From: Icerya purchasi
Lineage: Eukaryota; Arthropoda; Insecta; Hemiptera; Monophlebidae
Direction: 5' to 3'
DNA length: 64,000 nucleotides
Assembly: GCA_039619475.1 (NCBI GenBank)
Contig: CM077115.1
Coordinates: 105,870,393-105,934,392, forward strand
The notes beneath the pieces are model-generated. The model ran no database searches. It was not told the origin of the DNA and worked only from the letters and a program-made list of their open reading frames with translations. Shown here one piece after another: positions 12,301 to 25,226 of the stretch. The translations under genes were made by a program, and so were the position numbers. Each line of letters opens with the position of its first letter. The stretch's first letter is position 1.

Positions 12301-13919
12301 CTAAAACGTAACGGATTTCATTAAAACGATTAAAATTAACAAAACTAAAATTCCAGTCACCGAAGCAAATCTGAGGCAACATTAAGAAAAACTAGGAAAA
12401 ATTTTAAAATAGAAAAAAAAAAAAAAAAAAAAAGCGTGACGTATGGCAAGAGGAATATTTTTTGGCCTTTTCAGTGTTTTTTTGTGTATTTAACAAGAGC
12501 AGATACTTATTCGAAACAGCTACGTTTAAAAACTTATTTTCCTAAGTGCAGTTACCACTACGGGACCCCAGCTTCGTTTCAGATGTATGCTCTGTCAAGT
12601 CGTCAGATGGCTATTCTCGGCAACATACATATAGATCTATCGACTAATTAATTCATTTAAAAAAATGCGAATAATGAAGAACATTAAAAGATGCAAAATT
12701 TTAAAACTCTAGAACGCTCCGAAACACAAGAAGCGGATCTATAACGAATTTACAACGGTTGCAACAGATCTCAGTCCTGCTTTATCTCTATATCGGACTA
12801 CTAATTAATTAAATACATTTATGCGAGATCGCATAGTTACGAATAATGAACAACGCCCCCAACGGCAGAATTCATAGCAACAGATTTATGAAATTCCGTC
12901 ATTAATCATAATTTTTTTGGTACCTTATAAAAGTTCTTTTTTTTTCCCCCTTGTCCCATTTATATGCGTACAGCGTAAACCTAGAACCGCTAGCGCATCG
13001 CTCCGAAATTGTAATGATTCGCCATGACAAAACATTTAAATTAATAAACTACTCCGTTTCCTTTTAGATTAACATGGAAATATTATAAACTGTCAGGTTG
13101 ATTTTTCGATGAAATATCCCCGTTGTAAAATGTGTATCGCACAGACAGAAATGACGCTGATTAAACTACCGTTTATCATATAGGTGGTCATATTAAGCAA
13201 GGTAAGTCATTCCATATGGGCAGAATTCCTCGTATGTTTAAAGATAACCGTAATTTACATTTTACCTAATTCGTAAAAAGATATCCAATTTTATATTTGT
13301 AAACTTGTATATATATATGTTATATATGTTATATATGTTATATATGTGTGTGTGTATAAATTTATACTGGCTTAAATATTTTTGAGACATTATTACTCTT
13401 TTTCGAAATCATTAAAACCTAGAAAGCTTCGTTAAGGAATCGAAGCATGGTTTCATAATCGGCAAATTTGATTATATTATTAAATTATTATAAAAAAAAC
13501 AAAAAAAACAACTATATACTTGATCTGCAATATGATGTTTGATTTCTTTTAATAAAAGATAAATACACATGCACATATACACACATACACACAAACAACG
13601 AAAGCAAACACATACAATCAAAATCGTAGAGTAAAAAAAAACAAACAAACTTTAAAGTATATTATCAAATATAAACTCACTAAATACGAATGAAAAAGAA
13701 AGATCAAATAAAGAATGTATATTAGATTCAATTAATTCGTGTTCGATTTTAAATATCGAGTTCATAACTTACTAAATATGATGACCGATTACACGTGTTA
13801 AGTAAGAAAAAAAACATTGGATAATAATGCTTCTGACCGATTATTAATATTAATCATCTTCATCTAAGAACTCTTTAAATATACGTCGCAAATGTCTGTT
13901 TATCTTTCACATAGAAGTC
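12301..13919. other. Intronic stretch, nothing recognised
   Basis: AT-rich sequence with an A run at about 12412-12433 and short (TATATGT)n and (TG)n tracts near 13307-13350. I see no coding or transposon motifs. Confidence 0.4.
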
Positions 13920-14061
13920 GTTGTTTCAAAACAATACCATGCAATGAAACAGGTCTCCTCTGTGTAATCGTTTTCCGATGCTGCTTAATTACACATCAAC
14001 TTCGCATTCGTATTTGTCTTTTCATCTCTTAATTCTTATCAAATATATTAGAATCGTCTTC
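13920..14061 (-). pseudogene. Possible dead lola zinc-finger exon
   Basis: On the minus strand, an acceptor-like ttttag is followed by ga and G-R-R-F (from 14061). K-Y-E-C comes at 14004-14015, and G-K-R-L-H-R-G-D-L-F-H at about 13976-13944. This is the landmark order GR...YEC...GKR...L..H of the intact exon 1.7 kb away at 12098. A frameshift lies between the first two landmarks, a stop follows YEC, and the finger 2 cysteines are missing. The match is short enough that chance is possible. Confidence 0.22.
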
Positions 14062-14959
14062 CTAAAACAGCGCCCTCAGACCCACTAAAGAAGGAGAAAT
14101 GTTCACGATAATACGCATGAACAGTTTATTTGAATTTATGGGGGGATGGGGAGGGGCATAAACCAAAGACAAGAGGGAGGAGTCAATTACATCCTGATCC
14201 GGTCAAATATTGTGAGAAGGAAAAAATAAATAACGGGAACGATATGCGGAGATGTTTCTATTTCAAGTTATTAAACCAACGCAACCCAACGCTTTTTTTT
14301 TTTTTTTTTTTTTTAAATTTCTACATATGTAAAACACAATAAGTGATAAATTCTGTTAATCCGTATTATATAATGTGTCAAAATGTGAACTTTATTATTG
14401 GTGAATGGTGAAAACAGAACTTTTGAAAAACATTTCGCCGAAAATTTTGTATTAACAGAAAAGTATGTTTGATGCCAATTCCTATCGATATAAAAATGAC
14501 ATGAAAGACGCAACCGAGGAAACTTCCGCGTGTCTACATGTACGGGATGGAAATCTTCCATCGGTAGACTCGGTACGGAGGAAAAGTCTCCTGCCGATTG
14601 TGTAGTCAGAGGACTCTGATGCATTAGCCGAATGCGCCAATAAATATCGCAAAACGTAAACTGCAATTAGGTTCGTGTAGACCAGCAGCGACAATTCACC
14701 CATAACCTGGACCGGATAAAACAAAAATTGAAACCGGGGTTATTCAGTAGAATTGTTTTGAAGCGATTAGATGAGTTGCCTTAAAACTGGACATTTTGGC
14801 TACGGAAGTAGTAAACACCGACAGAAAGTCACGATGGAAGGCAACGGAAAATGACCACTAATTCCAGTAAGATCGATGTTAGGCTTCGACTTCAGACAGT
14901 AACGTAACAAAAATAGAGAGTTGTTACCGAGAAATGGAAGTAACGAAAAGTATGAAAAG

Positions 14960-16570
14960 TAATGCAGTAATTATGATAATGGGAGAGTTCAACGCAAATA
15001 CTGGAGGCTATAGCAGCTCAAGGGCTGTGGTATATTTAGCCATTGGAAAGAAAACGGAAAAATGCTTACCGATTTCACGGAGAAACATAATGTAACAACA
15101 TGCAACACTCGATGTTCAAAAATTATCGAAGAAGATTATATACATAAGTGAGTAAGGAGAAACCAAAAATAAACTACTTAACGCGTATTCGTGGAAGATA
15201 CACTGAGAAGTAGGCCAATAGGATGAAGAGGTATAAACGTGAAACGAATGCACGCACAATAAGTTATTACGCTGATGATAAATATTCACAGAAAAAACAA
15301 ATGCAGCTTATGATAAAATTAATGACGCGGGAATGAAATATGGAATGAAAAGCTTAATCAGGAAATTCACACGAAACGACAATATTAAAATGGGAATAAA
15401 AGAAGTAGAAAACGTGTCCCCGAATTGAAATATCTCGGCGCGTTAATCGCAAAAGTCGGATGGAATCAAAAACAAAAAAAAAAATATGGACGAGAACAGG
15501 TACGGGTAAAGTAGGCTTTTAACAATCTGAATAATATACCAACTCCCGTGATCATGAGGAGCTTTGTCTTCGAAACGCGTCGGGTATTTAAAAAATTCAA
15601 TAATTGTTTATAGCGATGTGTTTAAATTTACTTACTATACGATAAACGTAAACAATATGTAATTATGCATTAAAAAAATGAGTACAATTCTAAAGAATGC
15701 CGCGTTGCTACGTACTAGTGATGAGTAGGTCTGGAAGAATACCCCACAGAGGGGTTGTTGATGATGTAATTCCGACTACGGTTTCGACAACACAAAAACT
15801 CCGACCCAGCAAATAGTGAATCGATGCTCGACTCATTCCGCTATAAAAGCTAATAGACCTTGAATAGAGACCGTCCGTCCTTTTCTACGTTCCTTATATG
15901 CAACGAATATCTGAGCACAAATGTGTACCAGATCAGCTGGAAAAGTGAAAAACTATTGCGCTGTATACCCTGCGTCGTCGACAACCGGTGTAAACTATTT
16001 CCAATTTTCGAATAAACTGTGTACGTAAACATCGCATGATGCCCATATGTAAGTTCAATTACATATCCAGGCTGCAGTTCTGGAACCTGCGATTCGGTTC
16101 CAGATATCCGAAGAAATAACCAACGTACCCCCATCACTATTATGTGCTGTACTACTATAGCAGGTTTCTGAAACAAGTACAATTAGCGCAGAAAAGGGGA
16201 AGAAGCTACAAACTTTCGAAATCACACGGTGTTACCGTGTAAAATCCTGTGAAAATCCTTTGGTCCGATTTTGTAACAAATCTAGACAGAATAAAGGAAC
16301 AGAATAACACGTTGATCACAGAGATAAAAAGAAGGGAAATAAAGTACACGCTGTGATATCAAATGTGATAGTAGAATACGTATGCTGGCCATGCAAGAGG
16401 AAGTACAGAGCAATCAAAGGAAAAGGAAGACAGTAAATGATAATGAATCTCTAGCGTACGATAATCGTAAAGGATATAATCGAGGCAGTCAAAAATGGAT
16501 AGAGGAATAAAATGACGATGAATGGAGATGTCTGCCACCTCCTGTTACAGGAGACACGCTACAACGACGA
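14960..16570 (+). mobile_element. Decayed LINE (endonuclease motif to C-terminus)
   Basis: Plus-strand frames give AVIMIMGEFNANTG near 14963-15005 (the G-D/E-F-N-A endonuclease motif), YYADDKYS near 15270 (the reverse transcriptase F/Y-A-D-D box) and PELKYLGALIAKVGW near 15420. Near 16330-16400 there are K-R-R-E-I-K-Y and Y-A-G-H-A-R-G, like the C-terminal region of RTE/CR1-type LINEs. Most of the RT between endonuclease and YADD is missing. At 15716-15800 it is interrupted by another repeat that is also found near 55110-55200. Antisense to lola. Confidence 0.6.
15716..15800 (+). repeat. Dispersed repeat, copy 1 (also near 55115-55200)
   Basis: The segment gatgagtaggtctggaagaa ... gttgttgatgatgtaattcc gacta is repeated with substitutions at about 55127-55197 (gatgagtagtagatccggaa ... 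gttgttgatggtgtaagtcc gacta). The family is not recognised. Confidence 0.45.
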
Positions 16571-16599
16571 CAACGACGACCCATATTTTACACCAGCTT

Positions 16600-18917
16600 A
16601 TTCTGCAATTTTGCCAAGTTCAGCGTTTTCGACGAGAAAATGAAACAGGTTTCATCATAAACAGCGAACTTTTCATCTAAATATTGCATTCTCAAAAAAA
16701 AAAAAATAATAAAAAAAAATAATTGGGGTTTGCTGAATCCGGATGTTTCAAACTAGAGAAATACCAGAGAATACACTTATTTATAACCTGGTTCGAAATT
16801 ATTAAATTCTCTCGTTACAAACGGGAGGAATACGTTGATTTTTGTGCTTTTTTTTGAACTTTCCTTAAGGAAGTGAAACATAATGCCGCGTTACCTTAAC
16901 GATCTTTCCATCAATAAAATCACCAGGCCTAAAGGGGAAAAAAAATATCTTCTTCCAAAATTTATGTTTTCCAGCTACCGTCAATCCAAATATAAAGTTG
17001 TAATATCGAATATATATGTATTTTTTTTAAAGCGCTCTTTCCTGTTCATATCTCAGATATTATATTTTGGTTTCTTCAGCTTTCTTATCTGGGTCACTGC
17101 TTGCAAGAATTAACTTTTTCTTTTTGTTTTATCGTTTAAATAGTTTTTTATCGGTAAATTTTTATTTTATGAAAAGGTTTTCAATTTCTGTTATATATTT
17201 CGAATTTCGTCGCGACAGCCTAGTTGCTAGAGCGCTTGACTTTTCCATATTATCGTAAGGAGCCCATTAACTGTAAAATCCATTTATTTCGTCTCGTCTA
17301 AGGGTTTCTCGTCGTGAGTCCTTTTAAACAGTATTGAATAAAATTATCTCTATAGCAGAAGTTAATATTTTTCTACATCTATTGCATTATTCTAAACGAA
17401 TTTGCCATTATTTTTTGTTTTTGAAAAGAAGCTTTTTAAATATATATATATATATATACATATATAGCTTAAATATCAAAATCGTAGCGTACTGGTTGTG
17501 CTCCTCCGCATTACTAATTGGCTGTTTTATTGGAAATGGCTCCAGCGATTTTGGTGGAATTCACGAATTGAAGATTTTAGAGGCTAGAAATTGATTGGTC
17601 AAGATTTAGTCTTCGAGAAAATCCGATAAAACGAGTAATTTTAAAAGAAAAGTGACCAGTGTTGGTTTTTTTTATTTTTTATTTTTTTAGGGTTCATTAA
17701 TTAAAAAGTAATGCGTTTATTTACTGTGATAAACAGCGCAAACTGAGAACAGATAAAGAGATAGAGAGAATCTTTCTTCGCTACGAAATATATTTTCTTA
17801 TGATTTACACGATTTAAAATATCACGGTCATTACAATATCGAAGACATCGTTGTAGATGATAATTTGTAATAATATTTCTGACCTAAAAAATTCCGAGTT
17901 TAATTCTATTTCATGTAATAACGCGAGAATACTTCAAAATAAAAAGATAATACGCAAAAGCAGTATACGAAAATGTTTGCTTTCATATTTAATTATTTTC
18001 GAATTTATCGATACAGTGATTGAAATTACAAGTTCAGAACAAATCCGAGTAAAGCTTAATCACTTGGTACTAAATATATTACGTATAAGAGAAATGAAAC
18101 TCGCCTTTCGAGTTTAATTACGCCAAATTGACGTCTCGCTAAAAAATTTTCTATAAGCTTCCATGATTCACGTTATGCCATTTTCCACAGTATTGTTAGC
18201 GTCGCACAAATAAATCTCACCCTTACGAATAAAAATTGACATCAGTAGTTTTCATAAGAACACGTTGTTGATTGAAATTAATTTGAAATGCCCCCGAAGC
18301 GAACAAGTAGATTTAACAAACTTAAAAAACAAATAAATGTGCACGCGTACGGGGTATAATCAACCCACAGATCTTACGGCATTTTCAGTTCATTCTTAAC
18401 TTTGACCCAAAACGCTGAAAGTCAATATAGTGCTTATTATCAAGTGCCGCACGGAACGAAATTTAAAGACTAGAGAACTTGCTGATATAAACCACTGAAC
18501 GAACCTTTCATATAACAGACGAAATTTCGGGTAAATCTCCCAATAAATACGTCACAAATGCGTTAGAGGTGAAATCGTATTCACCTTTATGGAAAACATT
18601 AAATACTATTGAAACTACAATGTCTATTTAACGTTAACTTTTTTTTTCTCCGCCGTTTGTTTCTAAAACTTCCAATAAGACTGATCAGATTGTAATACAG
18701 TAATTCTTTGTGAAAAATAGTCTACTGCGAAATATACGCAAACTATTTTATATACACACGGATATACATATGTACGTACAAAGTAAAAATGACAATGTTT
18801 AAATATTATGGAAAAATACACAAAGATTTGGAATAGAAAAAAATTGAACATTTCAGCTTTTGAACGATTATTAAATAAGAGCAAATGTTAACAAATTTAA
18901 TATTTACTCAATAATCA
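16600..18917. other. Intronic stretch, mostly unrecognised
   Basis: Contains a (TA)n tract near 17440-17465. At about 17215-17240 there is a sequence with a tRNA-like A-box look (agcctagttgctagagcgc), possibly the head of a SINE, but I cannot follow a body behind it. Nothing else was recognised. Confidence 0.35.
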
Positions 18918-19117
18918 TTATTGTTTTTGTCGATTACTAATAAACACACTATGCTGAACTGCGCAATGGGATTTATAATTTGACGGATCTGCGAACTTCC
19001 GATTGCAAATACTGCAGATGAACTTCGGTTCCGTTCCACATTCATACTTCAAATGACGCCGTAGACTCCGAGAATATCTGTATGATTTTCCACATTGATT
19101 AGGGCAACAAAAGTAAC
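18918..19117 (-). CDS. lola: lola alternative 3'-terminal zinc-finger exon
   Basis: Acceptor aaaatcag at 19118-19125; gt completes the split codon, and 65 residues follow before TAA. Finger 1 is C4, C8, H21, C26 (FCCPNQCGKSYRYS then RRHLKYEC), the linker is GTEPKF, and finger 2 is C34, C37, H50, H55 (CSICNRKFADPSNY then SHCAVQH). The tail is SVFISNRQKQ. About 340 bases of the intron just upstream (19118-19460) match the intron upstream of the exon at 25800-26011, and finger 1 of the two exons is nearly the same. Finger 2 matches the A-D-P type of the 33607 and 34366 exons instead. A frame runs on into the intron through the splice site; that part is conserved between the copies as DNA, and I do not regard it as coding. 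Confidence 0.92.
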
Positions 19118-19460
19118 CTGATTTTAACAATAAATTATAATGTAAGTAACAACTAAAGAATAAACAAAATCGCTTACGCATCACGATAATATCAGCGTAA
19201 TCATTGAAAAATTAATATCTAATAAATGTCGAAAAGTATTGAAAAAAATCATAATTACCGAAACCCCTTTTAATTAGTCTTCACCTTTTTAAAAAATAAT
19301 TTGTCCGATTTACTTAAATTATTTTACGTTTTTTAGCACATCTTCTGTTTTTAGTTTTTTAAACGGTAATTTTTTTTGTACAGTAATTCTTGACCAACTC
19401 TTATATACCTACGGTAGATTTAATCGAACTCATTTTTTGGATTTTTCAAAAACAGAGCTG
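19118..19460 (-). repeat. Duplicated intron segment, copy 1 (paired with 26012-26290)
   Basis: Sequence upstream of the 18918-19117 exon that aligns with 26012-26290, upstream of the 25800-26011 exon. The first about 60 bases are nearly identical (taataaatt ataatgtaagtaacaactaa agaata). Later shared words include ttttaatta near 19270/26150, and ggatttttc ... gagctg near 19440 against ggattttcc ... agctg near 26255. It is evidence that exon and intron were duplicated together. Confidence 0.7.
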
Positions 19461-21300
19461 AAATTTATAGGGTGAGAAACTATGTTACTACAGAAGCTTT
19501 TATAACTGCGATTTTACGGGTAAGGGTAGAGTACAATTTTTCGTTGTTTATTTTAAAATTACAGTCGTCTTCGGATGTTGTAATTTTTTCTCGTATTTTG
19601 GCTACACCGAACTTAACTTGTTTTTAATTTCCCGTCAGTTGCTATAGTCCAATAACAGTTGTCGTTTACTTATTGCTTCAAACTTGATTTTATTGGGATA
19701 AAATAGTCTAAATTTTCGAGATTACCGGGGTGACTAAGTACGTGAAACAATTATATTTATTTCGATTCATCTATTAAATATGCAGATACGATTTTAAAAT
19801 TTGAATTACGTAGTAAAATATAATATAAATTCACGTATAATAAAAGTAAAGACTCACAACACAATGAAGTATATACACATACACAATATTTGTCGAATAA
19901 AAATAAAATATTAAAAACCACGGTGCATGTACGCGCACAATATTAATTTTTAATTATAAGTTTTATAAACTAAATCTATTCCGTCTTTAACAAGTTCATA
20001 AGCGGGTTCGTGAAAGTTAAAAATATTGTTGAAGACATTTTCTTCTTAATCGAAAACAAAGCTAAAGCATTTAGCCGGTCTTCCGTCACCATGTTACACA
20101 AAAATGTTTTAATTCGTTTTAATCCCCAAGAACATCATTCAGATGCCACAGAGTATACTTCAGATAATAAGAAGCAATTTACAAGTTTCCAGAAAAAGGT
20201 TGCTGGTGAATTATTATCGTTGAAAAATTAGCACCATTTAAATTTCCGATGTCCATGATAAATTATGCCTCATTTTTTTAAATTATAAAACGATCTTTCA
20301 TTAAATTCTAATAAATAATTGTTGTTTGTTCAACAAGATCACAGGGAAACTATTGTTCGCAATGATTCAGTTGTGATTTAAGAAGTGAGTAGAAAATCAT
20401 ATCTGTTCTTCATTTGATACGCAATAACATCACAAATTCCTTTAGCTGCTGTTACTCAATTTACATAAATATCTTTTACCTTTTTCTTTTAGACGATTGA
20501 TTTTGTTTTCCACCGACCTGGAGTAAATCCATTCCTTTCCTGTCTTTCTCAATTAAACAAAAAAGTAATTTTACATTCTTCAATACGTAATCATTTGATA
20601 TTTCCTGACGCTGATTATTCTATCGGCTAGTGGCTTTTAACTAGTTTATAAATAACCCGATTGGTTTATAGATTAGTTTTCGTTTACTTATATTCAGTTT
20701 ATAATTAAAATTACTACATATATTGTGTCTTAAGACACTTAAATGTGAATATCAGTTGGCGCTATTTTAAATGTTCTTGGAAACAAACGAAAATTAAAAT
20801 TTTCTGAAATATTGATTGATGGTTTTTAAATCTAAGTAATGTTTAAGTTTTATTACCGACTTGCAAAAAGAAGAAGGTAATACCTTTATTAATGGTTTTT
20901 TTTTTTTTTTTTTTTTAATGTACTTGCATAACTAGTCGTAATGTGGACTGATTCCAATGACACTTTTTATTCATTCCAAAGTGTACCATTCAATGGTGGT
21001 ACCATGTGAGTATACCGTTGATTCTCAAATACTCAGTAGTTATCAAAAAAAATTGAAAAAACATGGGGTCCTTTTAGATAAATTTTTATTAATATAACGT
21101 ACGCGATTGATTTCGATCTGTAGCGCTAAGCCAATTTCTTCGGTAGATGAGAGCTCAAAAAAAAAAAAAATAAATAAAATAAAATAAAATAAAATGAAAT
21201 AAAATAAAATAAAATAAAAATTATCCATTTATCGTGGAAACGTAATTTGAAAAATTAAAAAAGTAAATAAACGAGCAGTTATCGATAATGAAGTTAAGTT
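19461..21300. other. Intronic stretch with one repeat end
   Basis: Near 20850-20885 the words accgacttgcaaaaagaaga and aggtaatacc resemble, in the opposite orientation, the end of the repeat at 28850-29210 (cctcctccttttttgaagtc ggtt). A T run lies at about 20898-20917, and an (AAAAT)n tract at about 21170-21220 precedes the LINE relic. No gene was recognised; the short frame near 20010-20231 matches nothing I know. Confidence 0.4.
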
Positions 21301-21309
21301 TATTCTGAG

Positions 21310-22870
21310 TCAATCCGTTCTGGTCTGTTTTCACGGACAGAGTCTACCGCGGCGTATGTTTTCCTTTGGAACGTGCGGTTTGTTTGCGAGCCTTTTGTCA
21401 GCAGAAACTGGCAATGTTTTCGACGTCTTAGATGTGACCACGTTGGTCGCCAGTGCAAAAGCGCAACAAGATGTGCCAGATGCGGGGGACCATATTTATC
21501 CGTAGCATGCGTATTTTGTGCAGAACATCACAAATCTACTGATCCTTCCTGTCCAGAGAAGAAGAGACAAATATACAATCGATGAATTAATGACCAATCA
21601 CAAGCTAGGTTTTCAAGAAGCGTCTCCAGAGATTCCTAAAATCTATCAGCAGAAACACACTTATGTTCAAATGCAATTAACAACAGATTTACTCTTCTAA
21701 CTGACTATAATGATTATCCTGCCTTAAACACTACCTTAACGGACCATGAAGAAATTAGTATTCCTACTTACAATCCTAAACCAATCTCCAAGATGAAAAC
21801 CGGTTTTATTGATGCAAAACAATTAGTATAAAACAATGATCGATCTCTTAAAAGATCCGTGTCTTTCTTTTCTCCTGATGTTGATTAGAATCAACTGATA
21901 TTGGAATCAGAGTTACGTCTAAAAAGAACAGTGTCATTTCTTTCATCGGATGAAGATAGAAGATGTTATAGTCAGAGCTCTAAGCATAAAAAAAAAAACA
22001 TTCATCCAGAAAAATTTAGATAACCCGGGCAAAAACGATCTGGCAGCTACAAACAAGCCGATAGTCAGTAAAATTAATAATCAAAATATAATTAGTATTC
22101 ATTTTACTAAGGATCTTTTTAAAATTAAGTAAAACCAACAATAAAATTAGTAAAACCAGTAAGCCGAATACACACAATAAAAAATAATCTTATTTCGTAG
22201 TAATTGAATTTTATTTGTTCATGTTATAAGTTTAACCGTTAACATCTTAGATTATGTATTTTCATTTTATTTTATTTTACAATGTGTTATTTATATTAAA
22301 CTCGTTCGTAACTTTTATGGCATTCATCCTGTTTCTTCTCTCTTTTTATCTTTCTTTTTCCATTGGTCCTTTTGATATTGCCTGTTCTTCCCTTTCCATT
22401 TATAATCCGTATGCTACAGTAGAATGCAAGAACCGTTGTGGCCAATAAATGTGACTTGAAACATTTTCTTAGTACCGATAGCTTTGATATAGAGATCTGT
22501 CATCGGAAACGTGGCTATCACATAAGAACCAATTCAATATTGCAAATTATAATTGCTACAGAAATTATAGAAGTGATAGGTTTTGTTAGGTTGGGAATTA
22601 GTCACCGGCCTATTCATATAAATTTGACTAATGAGAGTAACAGTACTATTTCTAATGCAGTTTGTATTAGAGCGCTACAATTGGTGAATTTTCCGGTACT
22701 TTCATATCTTATTATTCACCAAATCATTTCATTAACTCGCTTACCTTCTTAGAAGCCCTCGATAGTTTAGATAATAGACCTCTGTTACTTTAGGTGAAGA
22801 TTTTAATGCTCTGAACACATATTGAGGCTGTAGCAGGAATGATTTGTAATCTTTAACAAAATTCAGGTCC
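21310..22870 (+). mobile_element. Decayed Jockey-like LINE: ORF1 zinc knuckles and endonuclease start
   Basis: Plus strand. At 21410-21575 the frame reads CFRRLRCDHVGRQCKS, then RCARCGGPYLS and CPEKKRQI. This is the gag-like CCHC knuckle region of LINE ORF1, with the first knuckle's Gly-His pair altered to Asp-His. Further down, a shifted frame gives SETWLSHKNQFNIANYN and YRSDRF near 22490-22590, and EDFNAL near 22797-22815. These are the start of an ORF2 apurinic-like endonuclease (S-E-T-W-L, then Y-x-x-Y-R-x-D-R, then the G-D-F-N-A relic). Many stops and shifts. No reverse transcriptase follows, so it is 3'-truncated or deleted. Antisense to lola. Confidence 0.7.
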
Positions 22871-24318
22871 TGTAATAAAATAAAAATAATAAAATGGTGC
22901 GTAGAAATAGTATTATGACGTGTATAGGTATGTTCTTCATTTATAGAATGGGCCTTCTTTATGATTGTTCTTTACTTAAAAAAGAAAGTATTTTAAAAGA
23001 ACAACGAGATATAGCGGAAACTGTTGTTAGCTTAACTTTCCACTAATTTCTTTCTTATAATATCACTAACTAATCGCAATCATACTCTAGAGTCGACTGA
23101 GCGGTAAAATTCATATAACAGCAGCATAAGTTGTCAGTCAGATCGAGCGTTTAACTAACCAAGTACTTTTCTTCTTTGGCAGATTAGCTAGTGTGTTGTA
23201 CGATGTACATTTTTTACTGTAAGCTGTGACTACGCTTCCTGCTATTTCATTATTGCGAAATAATGTTCATACACTTGTGTTAATTTTTTTTCTATCATAG
23301 TGTTGATACATACCTGTGAAAATTACAAAAATATAAAAGAAACTAACCCATTCAGTGAATAAGAGTTTATAAATACGTTTACCGAAGTATAGTAGAAAAA
23401 TCTGTTGTGACAAACGAAAAGCACTACAAGCATTACACAGATGGTAGTACAGTGGAACAACGATTATTAGACAGACAGTTTAGAAAAGTTTCTTAATGTG
23501 GCTGTAGTTTTCTGTTCAATAATATATTCGAATTTTAATAAAAAATTCGAATATATTTCAATTTATAGTTCTTAAATTTGAGTTACTTAATATAATCTTT
23601 TTTACTTATTAATTTACTTTTATTTTTAAATTCATTTTACATTATGCTTTTTATGTAAATTTAAATATCTGTTTTCTATTAAATTAACTTGATTTTTTGA
23701 AATTTAAAAAAAAAAGTGGTTTTTTAATTTACTTTTTTTTTGTATAGTCACACGCATACAAGACTTATTTTTCTGGAGTGCCGGAAAAAAATCAAAATTC
23801 GTCACTGGTACACTTATATAAAGAATAATTAACGTAATCGAAACATTGATCTGAAATAGATAGACAGGTGCAATTTTGAATGAAGAATAAGGAGAAAATA
23901 ATTCCGCTCGGTGAAAAAATGTAGAGAAGTTACACGTAAAAAGTAAAAGAAAGTTTACTATGGGAGATTATATTAGAAGAATTTGTATTTAAAATGGAAG
24001 TTTCATTAAGGAAAGACCGCCAAATTTGAAAACAAGAAATCTGTACTTTAGGTATGAACGATAAAAAATAAATGGGGTGAATATTGAATTTTACAAGGAT
24101 AACCGAAGTAAGATATAATGGCCGTGTGCGTTGAATCTAATTTAGAGAAGATTTGCTGTATACGAGAAAAAATAGAAATCTAGCTTGGAAAATATAAGTA
24201 ATTAGTACACAGTATGATTAGGTTTTGAGGATCGCCGACATACTTTGAGTGTAAAAGAGATGGAAGAATTAGTTACAACTGTCATTTTTGGAAGAAAAAA
24301 AAATTTTCATTATACAAC
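22870..24318. other. Intronic stretch, nothing recognised
   Basis: AT-rich sequence with no motif that I can assign. Confidence 0.4.
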
Positions 24319-25226
24319 GGTTGGTCCAAAAATGTTGGCCACACCCTTCACATAGCGCGGAAAACGTCAGCGAAAGCTAAATTATATACACATTTGTAGC
24401 GTAAAATGTTTTACATTAATTTTGAAAATTTCAGCTCGATAGCTTCAAATGGATACTCGCATGCAGACTATCCGTGTGCAAAGTCGTATATCCGCCTAGA
24501 GTGGGATGGGAAATTCCCCATAGACTCGCGGTAACACTGTTGTCAATAAAAGAACAATATGATTAAACAGTAGACACTGAGCTGACGGATCAAAAAAAGA
24601 AAAAAAAAACCGTTTAAACGTTTTTTACGTGTGCACATGTATTGTATTGACGAAGTGATGCTTACGTCAGATTTATAATTCCGGTGTGTTTTCGTGAGAA
24701 TGGGCACCACGACAAAGCCGCATACGTCTAAACTTACGACCGAATTATTACGAAAACATAATATTAAGGTGTTGACGCATCTTCTGTGTACAGTCCTGAC
24801 ATCACAACTTGTGATTTTTGGCCCTTTCCAATACTCAAACAAACCTTACGTGGCGCAAGCAGTCTGCGCTTGTAAAAGCTTCCTTAAACGTGTAGTTTAG
24901 GCTTGAGAAAAATTTAAACGTGAAATGGGCAGAAAACAAATGTATGAAACATAAGAGACGGGATTTTAAGAAAGATATAAACGATAACTGAAATGCATTA
25001 TATATTAAAATTGCGTTTTTTTTTTTTTTTAACACGAAATCCCGTAGGCAGAAGTCGATATGACTTTGCGCGGATGGTCCGTACAGGCGTCTATATGAAG
25101 CCATCGAGCTGAAATATTTAGAATTAATGTAAAACATTCTACTCTACAGGCGTATGTAATTCGGTTTTCACCGACTTACTTTTTACATGCGACGCGAGGG
25201 GTGTGGATAAAATTTTTGGACTTACC
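24319..25226 (+). mobile_element. Mariner-like transposon relic with long inverted ends
   Basis: Starts ggttggtccaaaaatgttgg ccacaccc and ends with its inverted form (ggggtgtgg ... ttggacttacc). The inverted similarity runs for roughly 180 bases at each end (24319-24505 against about 25045-25226). Between them, plus-strand frames at 24698-24890 give H-H-D-K-A near 24703, then HTSKLTTELLRKHNIKVLTH and, shifted, YSPDITTCDF. This is the C-terminal part of a mariner transposase (H-H-D-N-A, then Y-S-P-D-L-x-x-C-D, where the Ds are catalytic). The N-terminal half is missing, and frames are broken in at least two places. The nominal TA target sites at the ends are degraded. Confidence 0.7.

Noticed and set aside
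17205..17260. tRNA gene candidate (agcctagttgctagagcgc)
   Set aside because: Resembles an A box only; no clover-leaf pairing or clear B box could be traced. At best a SINE head.
19118..19184. Frame extending upstream of exon 18918 (CLFFSCYLHYNLLLKS), conserved at 26012-26090
   Set aside because: It lies beyond the splice acceptor. Its conservation is explained by duplicated intron DNA, and the other ten exons show no equivalent peptide.
22420..22448. Plus-strand peptide ECKNRCGQ resembling the CPxxCGR start of a lola finger
   Set aside because: Wrong strand, followed at once by a stop, no YEC or His in register, and it lies inside a LINE relic. Chance resemblance.
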